Translations under genes and position numbers: made by a program
Shown here: one piece after another, positions 33,467 to 42,384 of the stretch
Position numbering within the stretch: position 1 is the stretch's first letter
How the letters are laid out: the number at the start of each line of letters is the position of its first letter
Notes under the pieces: generated by a model
The model's input: the letters and a program-made list of their open reading frames with translations, nothing else
The model's database searches: none
Told to the model about the DNA's origin: nothing
DNA from: Stenotrophomonas maltophilia
Lineage (GTDB): Bacteria; Pseudomonadota; Gammaproteobacteria; Xanthomonadales; Xanthomonadaceae
NCBI RefSeq assembly: GCF_002138415.1
Contig: NZ_CP015612.1
Coordinates: 1,342,001 to 1,406,000, forward strand
Direction of reading: 5' to 3'
Length of the DNA stretch: 64,000 nucleotides

Positions 33467-34146
33467 GGGGTGCTGTCGTCCTGCGCGTCTTCCAGCATGT
33501 AGCCCAGCCCGCGCACGGTGCGGATGCCCATGCCGCCGGGTTGCAGCTTGCGGCGCAGGCGGTGCAGGGCGATGTCCAGGCCGTTGTCGGTGAGGTCCTG
33601 GCCCCAGTCGCACAGCGCTTCCACCAGTTGTGCGCGCGACACAATGCGCTCGGCGCGAACCGCCAGCGCCGACAGCAGGCCGAATTCGCGTGCGGTCAGT
33701 TCCAGTGACTGGTCGTCGATCCACACGCGGTGCCCGGCCAGGTCCAGGCGCAGGCGACCGATGCGCAGATCCGGGTTGCCATTGCTGGTGACCCGCCGCA
33801 GCTGTGCGCGTACGCGTGCTTCAAATTCGTCCAGTGCGAATGGCTTGACCAGGTAGTCGTCGGCGCCGAGGTCGAGCACACGCACGCGTTCGGCCAGGCC
33901 GTCGCGGGCGGTCACCACCAGCACCGCCAAGCCATCGCCGCGCTGACGCAGGCGCTGCAGCACATCGCGGCCATCCAGCTGAGGCAGGCCCAGGTCCAGC
34001 ACCAGCAATGCGTACTGGGTCGAGCCCAGTGCCGCGTCGGCGTGCGCGCCGTTGTCGACGTGGTCAACCACGTGCCCCTGCCGGCGCAGCGAGGCGCACA
34101 GGCCGGAGGCGATATCCGGGTCGTCTTCAGCAATCAGAACGCGCAT
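33463..34146 (-). CDS. OmpR-family response regulator (TctD-like)
   Basis: This encodes 227 residues. The receiver domain has EDD (7-9), the phosphorylated aspartate in LVLDLGLPQLDG (about 51), TARD and LVKPFAL; the winged helix (about 125-220) ends with RTVRGLGYML. It is co-transcribed with the kinase. Targets are not visible nearby. The metallophosphoesterase upstream on the same strand may be unrelated. Confidence 0.9.
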   Translation of the reverse strand: MRVLIAEDDPDIASGLCASLRRQGHVVDHVDNGAHADAALGSTQYALLVLDLGLPQLDGRDVLQRLRQRGDGLAVLVVTARDGLAERVRVLDLGADDYLVKPFALDEFEARVRAQLRRVTSNGNPDLRIGRLRLDLAGHRVWIDDQSLELTAREFGLLSALAVRAERIVSRAQLVEALCDWGQDLTDNGLDIALHRLRRKLQPGGMGIRTVRGLGYMLEDAQDDSTP

Positions 34147-34280
34147 GCGCGGGGGCTCCTGTAACGGTCAGGCCCACCGGATGGACGGGGTGGGCCTCTC
34201 TCGGCTGCCGAGGGTAGCCGCAAACCGGGTGAAGGTGGAGCGCGCCGCCGCCGCCCGGTGCCGTCGCGCTGTCCCTTCAT

Positions 34281-35417
34281 TCAGTCCTGCAGGCCCGGCT
34301 CACCCGGCGCCAACGGCACCCGCGAGCCATCCAGCAGGCCACGGCTGAGCCTGCCATTTTCGATGAACAGCAGTTCGCCGTTCTCGCCGTTCTTGATGCT
34401 GCTGTCGATGGCGATCACGCGGTCGCCATGGAAGCTGCTGACGTGCGGCATCGAGGTATGGCCGACCACGATGCGCTGGAGCTGCAGGCGGTCGAGTACG
34501 GTCTGCACCCCCGCGGTGTCGAGGCGGCCATCGAAGTAGCCGCGGTACCAGATCGGGCTGGTCTTGCCGTCATACAGCGGTGCGGTGGCCGGGTCGGCCT
34601 TTACTTCGGCCTTTGGCAGGCCCAGTGACGCCTGGTAGGCCGCATTGGTACGCGCCGGGTCCAGCGCCAGCTGCATTGCCTCGGGCGAAATACCGCCGTG
34701 CAGGAACAGGGTGTCGCCGATCTTCAGCAGCACCGGGCGGGTGCGCAGCCACTGCCCGATCACCGAATCGGCACCGTACAGCTGCGGGTAGCTGCGGCCG
34801 AGCAGCTGCGCGCTGCGCAGGTACTTCGGGTTGACGTAGCGCAGGTCGTCGTACAGCACCATGGTTTCGTGGTTGCCGAGCACGAAGTGCACTGCACCAC
34901 CGGCGGCGGCCGCCTGCTGCTGCAGGCCGTACAGCAGCCAGAAGGCCTCGGTCACCTGCGGGCCACGGTCGAACACATCGCCAGCGATGACCAGGGTGTC
35001 CTTGCCCAGCGCCCAGCGGTCCTGTGCGTCGATGACCTGGTGGGCGCGCAGCAGGCGCACCAGCAGCCCGTACTGGCCATGGATGTCGGACAGCGCAACG
35101 ATGCGCGGCACGGCCGGCAGCACGGAGACCGAGGGCGCATTCGGGGCAGCCACATGCACCGTGCGCGCGTAGCCGCAGCGCGGGGCGATATCGGTGCCTG
35201 AGGCCTGCGTGGCAAGCGTGCGCGACTCGACCCTGTCGTCGCAGATCCACTTGGCCTGCAGCTGGTCGCCCTGGCGGAACACATAGGGGCCATCGGCCTG
35301 CACGTGGTCGGCGGGCGCGGCAACCTCGCGGGCCTGCGTGGTTGCTGTGGCGCAGGCCAGCAGCGGCAACAGCAGGGCGGTCAGCAGGGAAGGGCGATCG
35401 CGCGACATCGGCGGCAT
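34281..35417 (-). CDS. Secreted calcineurin-like metallophosphoesterase
   Basis: This encodes 378 residues (an alternative ATG is at 35408). A signal peptide (LLTALLLPLLACATATTQA) is followed by the metallophosphatase motifs LSDIHGQYGLL, GDVFDRGPQ, GNHETMVL, LHGGIS and GHTSM, in order and with normal spacing. It probably acts as a periplasmic serine/threonine-type or bis-nucleotide phosphatase of the Shewanella/Stenotrophomonas type. It is monocistronic. The ISLAND-like genes are far away, and no toxin link is implied. Confidence 0.85.
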   Translation of the reverse strand: MPPMSRDRPSLLTALLLPLLACATATTQAREVAAPADHVQADGPYVFRQGDQLQAKWICDDRVESRTLATQASGTDIAPRCGYARTVHVAAPNAPSVSVLPAVPRIVALSDIHGQYGLLVRLLRAHQVIDAQDRWALGKDTLVIAGDVFDRGPQVTEAFWLLYGLQQQAAAAGGAVHFVLGNHETMVLYDDLRYVNPKYLRSAQLLGRSYPQLYGADSVIGQWLRTRPVLLKIGDTLFLHGGISPEAMQLALDPARTNAAYQASLGLPKAEVKADPATAPLYDGKTSPIWYRGYFDGRLDTAGVQTVLDRLQLQRIVVGHTSMPHVSSFHGDRVIAIDSSIKNGENGELLFIENGRLSRGLLDGSRVPLAPGEPGLQD

Positions 35418-35481
35418 CCAGCGGGGGAAAGACCCGATGCTAACCGGCGCGGGCGTTCATCGGTGTGCGCGAATGGGCGGG

Positions 35482-35931
35482 TCAGGTGCCGCGCCCGTCG
35501 TCCCTGAGCTTGCGCACGCGGGTGGCGGTGGGCTGGAGTGGCTGACCGTCGCGCCCGCGCGGCTGCATGTAGGGCAGTGGCCGCCGCGTCGCCAATTCGA
35601 TCAGCTGTGAATGGGCTTCGCCTGCACCGAAGCGATGGCGCTCTCCCCACTGGCGCAGTGCGACCAGCAGCGGGAACAGTTCCTGGCCAGCGGCGGTGAG
35701 CACGTACTCCTGGTAGGCCGATCCATCGGAGGCCGGCTGCAGCTGCAGGATGCCGGCCTCGACCAGCCGGCGCAGGCGGTCGCTGAGGATGTTGCGCGCC
35801 GCGCCCAGGCTGCGCTGGAAGTCGCCAAAGCGGCGGACGCCATCGAAGGCATCGCGGATGACCAGCAGCGCCCAGCGGTCGCCGAGCAGGTCGGCGCTGC
35901 GGGCGACGGGGCAGGGACTGTTGGCGTGCAT
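35482..35931 (-). CDS. HxlR-family transcriptional regulator
   Basis: This encodes 149 residues with GGAGG 8 bases before the ATG. The signature CPVARSADLLGDRWALLVIRDAF ... FGDFQRSL ... ILSDRLRRLVEAGIL is typical of HxlR winged-helix repressors, in which the first cysteine can sense oxidants or electrophiles. The C-terminal 40 residues are an extra basic extension. It diverges from an MFS exporter, with a dyad between them, so it likely represses both genes. Confidence 0.88.
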   Translation of the reverse strand: MHANSPCPVARSADLLGDRWALLVIRDAFDGVRRFGDFQRSLGAARNILSDRLRRLVEAGILQLQPASDGSAYQEYVLTAAGQELFPLLVALRQWGERHRFGAGEAHSQLIELATRRPLPYMQPRGRDGQPLQPTATRVRKLRDDGRGT

Positions 35932-35947
35932 GGCGGGGCCTCCGGGT

Positions 35948-36005
35948 GTGGTTGCAGTTTAAAACCAATGGGGATAGTCTGCATCAAGTTTCAAATTGCA
36001 ACCAC
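35948..36005. promoter_or_regulatory. Dyad operator between HxlR regulator and MFS exporter
   Basis: The left arm GTGGTTGCAGTTTAAAAC (35948-35965) and the right arm GTTTCAAATTGCAACCAC (35988-36005) are inverted copies with 16 of 18 matching positions, separated by 22 bases. The site lies directly between the divergent starts, as expected for an HxlR dimer-of-dimers site. Confidence 0.65.
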
Positions 36006-36008
36006 ATC

Positions 36009-37223
36009 ATGAGTACTCCATTGGTTTCCCGTCCACTGCTGGTCCTGCTCGCGGTCGCGGCCGGTGCCAGCGTTGCCAATGTCTATTACGCGCAACCGCT
36101 GCTGGACCGGCTGGCGCAGGCGTTCGCATTGGACCGGGCCGTGGCGGGCGCAGTACTGGCGGCAACCCAGGCCGGAAGCGTGCTGGCGTTGCTCGGCCTG
36201 CTGCCGCTGGCGGACCGTGGTGACCGGCGACGCCTGCTGCGGCTGCAGTTGATCGCACTGGTGCTGGCGCTGCTATGGCTGGCAGCGTCACGCACGGCGG
36301 GCTGGCTGTTGTCGGGCATGCTGCTGGCCGGCTTGCTGGGCACGGCGCTGACCCAGGGCCTGATCGCCTACACCGCCATGCTGGCACCGCCCGAGCAGCG
36401 CGGTCGCGTGGTCGGTGTGGTGCAGGGCGGCGTGTTCATCGGCCTGCTGCTGGCGCGCGTGGTGTCCGGTACGGTGGCGGCGGCCTTTGGCTGGCAGATG
36501 GTCTACCTGTTGTCAGCGGTGGTGATGGCGGCGTTGGCGGCGCTGCTGTGGCGGCGCCTGCCCGCAGTACCGGTGCCGTCGGTTCCCCCACGCTGGCGCG
36601 AGCTGCTGGGCTCGATGCTGGGCATGCTGCGCCGCGATCGAACGCTGGGCGAGCGCGGGCCGCTGGCATTGCTGCTGTTTGCAGGCCTCAATGTGTTCTG
36701 GGCGGCGGCACCCCTGCCGCTGTCGGCACCGCCGCTGCACTGGTCGACGGCGGCCATCGGCGCGCTCGGCATGGCTGGCGTGGTCGGTGCGTTGATGGCG
36801 GCCCGGGTCGGGTACTGGATGGACCGTGGTTTCGCGCATCCAGTCAGCGTCGGTGCGTTGCTGCTGATGCTGGCCGCGTGGTGGCCGCTGCTGGGCCTGC
36901 CGCAGTCGCTGTCCTTGCTGCTGGGCGTGGTCGTGCTCGATCTGGGTGGGCAGGCACTGCACGTATCAAACCAGGCATTGCTGCTGCGTGCACCAGCAGA
37001 ACAGCATGGGCGCCTGGTGGCGTTGTACATGCTGTTCTATGCGGTGGGCAGTGGTGCAGGTGCAGCGGCCGGGCCCTGGATGCAGGCACGGCATGGCTGG
37101 CCGGCGGTATGCCTGTTGGGGGCGGGCATCGCGTTGCTGGCGCTGCTGTGGTGGGCAGCGTGGCGGGTGGTGGCGGTGAAAGCAGCGGCCGGCGGCCGTA
37201 TCGGTAGTGCCGGCTGCCGGTAG
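36009..37223 (+). CDS. MFS transporter (drug/metabolite exporter)
   Basis: This encodes 404 residues with start 36009. It has twelve predicted TM helices, the N-terminal YYAQPLLD motif of DHA-like exporters and the inter-helix ADRGDRRR loop (motif A-like). It is divergent from an HxlR repressor, a layout seen for efflux genes induced by the exported compound. The last codons (GGRIGSAGCR) are encoded by a SMAG-type repeat fragment at 37195-37223, so the native C-terminus is likely shorter and the repeat has been read through. Confidence 0.85.
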   Translation: MSTPLVSRPLLVLLAVAAGASVANVYYAQPLLDRLAQAFALDRAVAGAVLAATQAGSVLALLGLLPLADRGDRRRLLRLQLIALVLALLWLAASRTAGWLLSGMLLAGLLGTALTQGLIAYTAMLAPPEQRGRVVGVVQGGVFIGLLLARVVSGTVAAAFGWQMVYLLSAVVMAALAALLWRRLPAVPVPSVPPRWRELLGSMLGMLRRDRTLGERGPLALLLFAGLNVFWAAAPLPLSAPPLHWSTAAIGALGMAGVVGALMAARVGYWMDRGFAHPVSVGALLLMLAAWWPLLGLPQSLSLLLGVVVLDLGGQALHVSNQALLLRAPAEQHGRLVALYMLFYAVGSGAGAAAGPWMQARHGWPAVCLLGAGIALLALLWWAAWRVVAVKAAAGGRIGSAGCR

Positions 37224-37236
37224 AGGCGGCGCGCCA

Positions 37237-38682
37237 TCAGCGTTGCAGCGCGCGCCGTCCCGGGGCTTCCTGCAGGTCCGCACTGGCCACCACCACGCGG
37301 TTGCGGCCGCTGCGCTTGGCCTCGTACATTGCCGCGTCGGCACGGGCCATCAGCCGCTCGTAGTCCGGATGGCCATCGTGGCCGGCCACGCCGATGCTGG
37401 CGGTCAGTGCCAGCACCTGGCCATTGGCCAGTGCCACCGGCGACTGTGCGATCTGCCGCCGCAGGCTCTCGGCGATCACGGTCGCCTGCGATTCGCTGGC
37501 AGCGACCAGTACCACCACGAATTCTTCGCCGCCATAGCGGAACAGGTAGTCGCTGCCGCGCGTGAGCTGGCCGAGCAGGCCGGCGACGTGCTGCAACGCG
37601 CGGTCGCCGGCATCGTGGCCGTGTCCGTCGTTGATCGCCTTGAAATGATCCAGGTCGAGCAGCAGCAGCGAGAACGGTGTGCGGTTGCGCGTGGCCAGCT
37701 CGATTTCCCGGCGCAGCACGGTGGGCAGGAAGCGACGGTTGAGCAGGTTGGTCAGCGCGTCGCTGCCGGCATCCAGTTCGCCGATGCGCTCGAACAGCAG
37801 TGTCATCAGGGTGCGGATGGCAGCCAGGTCCTCGCGGATGGCCGGCAGCACCGCCAGTCGCTGCGCCGGAGCATCGCCGCTCGCGCGCTGCAGGTGGCCG
37901 TCAATGCGGGCCATCAACTGGCCCACCTGCTGCGTTTCGCTGCTTTCGCCGAAGCTGGGGATGCCCTTGTGGGTGAACCACAGGCCGAACTCCGAGGTAG
38001 CCAGGCTGGCGTTGTCGCTGGCCTGCACGTGACCGGCCAACGCGTAGAGCAGGGCGTTTTCCCAGTCCAGCAGCAGTGCGCGCTGGCGCTCGCGTTCGGT
38101 GCCGACGTTCTGTACCAGCGAGAACAGCCGGTAGGCGGCGTCGGCACGGGTGGAGCGCTCGCGCGCATGGGTGTAGGCCAGGGTCATGCCTTCCATGGCG
38201 ATGTCCATGATCGCGCTGAGGCATGCGATGGCGGCGAATGCGGTCGCGCTGTCGGGTGCATCGTCGCGCAGGCGCACGAACAGTTCGTGCTTGAGAACGC
38301 GCGCACCGCGGGTGACCAGGTCGACCGGGATGCCGACCCGCGCATGCACGTCGCCGATCACCCGCTGCGAGGCGACGGTGGTGGCGATGCCGGAGGCGTC
38401 AGTGGTCAGCAGTTGCACCAACCAGCGTTGCATGGCCGGCTGCAGGCGCTGTTTGACCTGATCGTGGGACAGGAAGCGGCGGGCACGCCCGTCCTGCAGC
38501 AGCACTTCGTAAAAGCGCTGGGCCAGCGCGGGTGGGGCATCGGTGGCAGCGGCCTTGAGCAGCGCGGTGGCGGCAGGGCCGGCCTGGAGCAGGCAATGCT
38601 GCCAGGCCTCGGCCAGCGGCTGGCTGGCATCGTCCAATTGGGGTGGTTCCACGTCGATCTCTGACTGCGTACGGCAAACCAC
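37237..38682 (-). CDS. Globin-coupled diguanylate cyclase (DosC-like)
   Basis: This encodes 481 residues. The N-terminal half is a globin sensor domain with a proximal-type histidine in VIGDVHARVGIPVDL (about 110-124), followed by a helical middle region. The GGDEF domain begins at about 295, with LLDLDHFKAINDGHGHDAGD and the active-site GGEEF. The product-inhibition I-site RGSD stands five residues ahead of GGEEF. It should make cyclic di-GMP under control of oxygen or NO bound to heme. The start codon is uncertain (GTG 38682 has no good ribosome-binding site). It is monocistronic and convergent with the MFS gene. Confidence 0.87.
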   Translation of the reverse strand: MVCRTQSEIDVEPPQLDDASQPLAEAWQHCLLQAGPAATALLKAAATDAPPALAQRFYEVLLQDGRARRFLSHDQVKQRLQPAMQRWLVQLLTTDASGIATTVASQRVIGDVHARVGIPVDLVTRGARVLKHELFVRLRDDAPDSATAFAAIACLSAIMDIAMEGMTLAYTHARERSTRADAAYRLFSLVQNVGTERERQRALLLDWENALLYALAGHVQASDNASLATSEFGLWFTHKGIPSFGESSETQQVGQLMARIDGHLQRASGDAPAQRLAVLPAIREDLAAIRTLMTLLFERIGELDAGSDALTNLLNRRFLPTVLRREIELATRNRTPFSLLLLDLDHFKAINDGHGHDAGDRALQHVAGLLGQLTRGSDYLFRYGGEEFVVVLVAASESQATVIAESLRRQIAQSPVALANGQVLALTASIGVAGHDGHPDYERLMARADAAMYEAKRSGRNRVVVASADLQEAPGRRALQR

Positions 38683-38795
38683 GGGTATCGGCCGCGGCGG
38701 CGTACGGTTGATGGCGGGTTAGCCGGCCAGTTTACGCGCGGTGCAGGGTCGCACGGTGCGCAAACCACATTGGCACCGCTGCGGCAATGAGTGAA

Positions 38796-38818
38796 CGCAT
38801 TTGAGAATCACTCGCATT
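38796..38818 (+). promoter_or_regulatory. Fur box upstream of the FepA-like receptor
   Basis: The region contains TTGAGAATCACTCGCATT, a good match to the GAGAATCATTCTCA core of gammaproteobacterial Fur boxes, about 125 bases upstream of the receptor start. Confidence 0.55.
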
Positions 38819-38941
38819 GGTGGGAGAATGCGCGCACGGAACGGGCTGCAGGTGCCTGCTGCAGGACTGCTCCGCCTCCCCCTCGTCGTTGCCTCAAGCC
38901 CTTTGCCAGAGGCCCCGTAGCCCTGCCAGAAGGTCCAGATC

Positions 38942-41191
38942 ATGTCCCGAGCCGTTGTCCTTTCGCCGCGCCCGCTGGCGCTTGCCGTTGCCGCCCTGCT
39001 GGCCGGTAGCGCCCTGACCGCCCACGCCGAAACCGACGCCACCGATATCGACACGGTGCACGTCACCGCCTCGCAGATCGCGCGCCAGGCACTGGGTACC
39101 TCGACCATCACCGCCGAGGACATCGCCAGGCGTCCGCCGGCCAACGACATCGCCGAGCTGCTGCGCACCATGCCCGGCGTCAACCTGACCGGCAACAGTG
39201 CCTCGGGCCAGTATGGCAACAACCGCCAGATCGATCTGCGTGGCATGGGCCCGGAGAACACGCTGATCCTGGTCGATGGCAAGCGCATCGGTGCGCGTGA
39301 CGCCGTGCGCATGGGCCGCAGCGGTGAGCGCAACACGCGCGGCGATACCAACTGGGTGCCGGCGGAAATGATCGAGCGCATCGAAGTGCTGCGCGGCCCG
39401 GCAGCGGCGCGCTATGGCTCCGGTGCGTCCGGCGGCGTGGTCAACATCATCACCAAGCGCCCGACCGGCGACCTGACCGGTGCGGTCGACCTGTATGGCC
39501 TGGTGCCCGAGCACAGCGCCGAAGGCGGCAGCGAGCGCGTCGGCCTGCAGCTGAGTGGGCCGATGACCGACACCCTGTCGTTCCGCCTGTACGGCAATCT
39601 CAACAAGACCGACGCCGACTCACTGGACCTCAACCGCCAGTACGCCACCAACCCCAACGCAGTGCCGCCGGCTGGCCGCGAGGGCGTCAAGAACCGCGAT
39701 GTCAACGCGCTGCTGCGCTGGGACGTGACCGCCAACCAGGTGGTCGAATTCGAAGCAGGCACCAGTCGCCAGGGCAACATCTATGCCGGCGACCGCGCGG
39801 TCAGCACCACCGGCACCTCGACACCGATCGATCTGGGGGCGTTGGCCGAGCAGCAGGCCGAGACCAACCGCATGTACCGCAACACCGGCGCGATCACCCA
39901 TCGCGGCCGCTGGGGTGACGTGACCTCGCGGGTAACGGCTGCAGTGGAGGCGGTGAACAACTCGCGCATCAACGAAGGCCTGGCCGGTGGCCCGGAGGGC
40001 AGCTTCAACGGCACCGACTGGTCGACCTCGCGCCTGCGCAACTACCAGCTGGACGGCGAAGTCAGCTTCCCGACCACGCTGGGTGGTGCCGAGAACATCT
40101 GGACGTTGGGCTTTGAATATCTCGACAGCCGCCTGACTGACCCGTATTCGATGAGCCAGTCCAGCAGCAGCGGCGGCGGCATCCCGGGGCTGTCGGCCGA
40201 TCGCGCACGCGGCAAGTCCGACGCGCAGACCACCGCCGTGTTCGTGGAAGACAACATCTACCTGGGCGAGCGCTGGATCGTTACCCCGGGCCTGCGCTTC
40301 GACCATCACAGCCAGTTCGGCAACAACACCAGCCCCAGCCTCAACGCGCAGTTCCGCATCAACAGCGACTGGGTGGTGAAGGGCGGTATCGCCCGCGCCT
40401 TCAAGGCACCGAACCTGTACCAGTCGAATCCGGACTATCTGTATTACACCCGGGGCAATGGCTGCCCGAATGCACTGCCGAGCCTGGGCGCCGGCTGCTA
40501 CATGCGTGGCAATGCGGACCTGAAGGCGGAAACAAGCCTGAACAAGGAACTGGGCATCGAGTGGGCACCGCAGAGCGGCTGGCAGGCGTCCCTGACGTAC
40601 TTCCACAACGACTACAAGGACAAGATCCAGGCCGGCTACAACCAGATCGGGCTGACTGCCGATACCAAGGGCCGCATCTTCCGCTGGGAGAACGCACCCA
40701 AGGCGATCGTGCAGGGGCTTGAAGGCAACCTGGTGATTCCGCTGCTGGGCGAGCAGGGCAGCCGCCTGAAGTGGAGCAACAACTTCACCTACATGGTGGA
40801 GAACGAGAACAAGAGCACCGGCCAGCCGCTGTCGGTGATTCCGAAGTACACGATCAACACGATGCTGGACTGGCAGGCCACCGACAAGCTGTCGCTGCTG
40901 CTGACCGGCACGTTCTATGGCAAGCAGAAGCCGGCCACCACCAACATCAACAATGATCCGCGCTGCACCGGCACCTGCGACCCGTCGATCGCGCTGCAGG
41001 ATCGCGGTGCGTACAACATCTGGGGCGTGAGCGCGCGCTACAAGGTGACCGAGACGGTCAGCTTCGGCTTCGGTGTCAACAACCTGGCCGACAAGCGCCT
41101 GTTCCGCGAGGCCAACAGCAGCGATGCCGGCGCGGCGACCTACAACGAGCCGGGCCGCGCGTACTGGGCCAGCCTGCGCTTCGGCTTCTGA
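38942..41191 (+). CDS. fepA: FepA/BfeA-like TonB-dependent siderophore receptor
   Basis: This encodes 749 residues. A signal peptide ends near AHAETD, followed by a TonB-box-like DTVHVTA segment. The plug (about 45-170) contains LLRTMPGVNL, RQIDLRGMGPENTLILVDGK, WVPAEMIERIEVLRGPAAA and GGVVNIITKR, the wording of catecholate receptors of the FepA/CirA group. A 22-strand barrel ends in LRFGF, a typical outer-membrane C-terminus. A Fur box upstream suggests iron repression. No siderophore biosynthesis genes adjoin, so it may take up xenosiderophores or the enterobactin made elsewhere. Confidence 0.88.
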   Translation: MSRAVVLSPRPLALAVAALLAGSALTAHAETDATDIDTVHVTASQIARQALGTSTITAEDIARRPPANDIAELLRTMPGVNLTGNSASGQYGNNRQIDLRGMGPENTLILVDGKRIGARDAVRMGRSGERNTRGDTNWVPAEMIERIEVLRGPAAARYGSGASGGVVNIITKRPTGDLTGAVDLYGLVPEHSAEGGSERVGLQLSGPMTDTLSFRLYGNLNKTDADSLDLNRQYATNPNAVPPAGREGVKNRDVNALLRWDVTANQVVEFEAGTSRQGNIYAGDRAVSTTGTSTPIDLGALAEQQAETNRMYRNTGAITHRGRWGDVTSRVTAAVEAVNNSRINEGLAGGPEGSFNGTDWSTSRLRNYQLDGEVSFPTTLGGAENIWTLGFEYLDSRLTDPYSMSQSSSSGGGIPGLSADRARGKSDAQTTAVFVEDNIYLGERWIVTPGLRFDHHSQFGNNTSPSLNAQFRINSDWVVKGGIARAFKAPNLYQSNPDYLYYTRGNGCPNALPSLGAGCYMRGNADLKAETSLNKELGIEWAPQSGWQASLTYFHNDYKDKIQAGYNQIGLTADTKGRIFRWENAPKAIVQGLEGNLVIPLLGEQGSRLKWSNNFTYMVENENKSTGQPLSVIPKYTINTMLDWQATDKLSLLLTGTFYGKQKPATTNINNDPRCTGTCDPSIALQDRGAYNIWGVSARYKVTETVSFGFGVNNLADKRLFREANSSDAGAATYNEPGRAYWASLRFGF

Positions 41192-41201
41192 TCCGATGAG
41201 C

Positions 41202-41228
41202 GCTGCGCCGGGGCGGTCCCGGCGCAGC
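41202..41228. terminator. Bidirectional terminator between convergent genes
   Basis: The perfect 11-bp arms GCTGCGCCGGG (41202-41212) and CCCGGCGCAGC (41218-41228) flank a 5-base loop between the receptor and the convergent gene at 41237. Confidence 0.7.
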
Positions 41229-41236
41229 CTGCGGGA

Positions 41237-42163
41237 CTACTTCACCTGACGGCAATCGCGCAGGTGGACGCCGCCGGTATCCATCTTGTCGACCACGCCT
41301 TCCAGTTTCACCCAGTCGTTCTCGCGCAGGGTGGCGCCCAGCGCCATCTGATCCGGGGCCAGCGCACAGTGCACGGTGAAGTTGGCATTGTTGTCATCGT
41401 TCGACTGGCGCCCACCGATGCCGCCGATGCCCTTCATCTTGGTGACCAGGTAGCCCACTTCGAAGGTCTTGGCAAAGCGGTTGGGCTGGGCGGTGTACAC
41501 CTGGCCATCGATGATGAAACGGCGGCCGAAATACTTGACGAGCAACGGCTGGTACATCGCGTCGGTATCCGGTGGGGTGTTGCTGCCGGAGAACAGCGCC
41601 CTGAGCGGTGCGGTGTTGATTTCCCGCTGCAGCCGCTTGGCGTCCTTGCCCATTTCGGTGGACATGCCAACCGCAGTGGCCTGGATCGGCTTGTCGAAAC
41701 CGCTGGAAACACGCACGGCTTCGGCGATCGCCTCGCCTTCGGGGCCGGTCTTGAGCTTGTCCAGCCAGCCACACAGCGCGCTGCGTGCGTCCTCTTCCTT
41801 GGCGGTCTGCCCGCGTGACAGCTTGGTGCCGACCACCACGTTGCCGCCATTGGAGGCGGTGATGATGCTGACCAGCGGCATCTTCGTGTCGGTCTGCAGC
41901 ACGTACATCTGGCCTTCGGTTTCGGTGATGACATCGCCGCTGACGAAGTTGTTGCCTTCGTCGAGTGCGGCCTTGCGCAGCTGGCCCAGCGCACTGCGGG
42001 GCTTCAGGCCGGGAAGGGTGACCTCGGAGGTGAAGAACTGGCCATTGCGGGGGTCGCCTACCGAGCGGAAATTCTGCTGGCAGGTCTTGGCCGAGACGTC
42101 TGCGGCCATGCCCAGCGCGCAGGCCACGGCAACGGCGACCCAAGGGGTCTTGGTAGTCCACAT
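41237..42163 (-). CDS. Exported protein of unknown function with OB-like C-terminus
   Basis: This encodes 308 residues with start 42163. A signal peptide ends near VSAKT. The mature chain has three cysteines and ends with a beta-rich domain (TVHCALAPDQMALGATLREN, WVKLEGVVDKM, GGVHLRDCRQVK) that resembles the tRNA_anti-like OB fold found in several periplasmic proteins. A repeated glycine stretch (IGGIGG) lies near the middle. The function is unknown. It is monocistronic. Confidence 0.6.
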   Translation of the reverse strand: MWTTKTPWVAVAVACALGMAADVSAKTCQQNFRSVGDPRNGQFFTSEVTLPGLKPRSALGQLRKAALDEGNNFVSGDVITETEGQMYVLQTDTKMPLVSIITASNGGNVVVGTKLSRGQTAKEEDARSALCGWLDKLKTGPEGEAIAEAVRVSSGFDKPIQATAVGMSTEMGKDAKRLQREINTAPLRALFSGSNTPPDTDAMYQPLLVKYFGRRFIIDGQVYTAQPNRFAKTFEVGYLVTKMKGIGGIGGRQSNDDNNANFTVHCALAPDQMALGATLRENDWVKLEGVVDKMDTGGVHLRDCRQVK

Positions 42164-42384
42164 GTTCCGTATTCCTTGTGCTTGGGTGTCCATTGCGGGC
42201 AGCACCGCGAGGCGATCCGGCTGCCCATTCCCCCCTCCAGAGGGGATGCGGCCATCATAATGTGGCCCCGCGCCGGCGCAAGCTGCAGCGACCCACGTCG
42301 CGGATCCTGCAATGTTATAAACACCGTGATAGTTTCCCCACGGCCGCCGGCGTAGCCTGCCTCCATCGCAAAGGAGCTGTTGCC

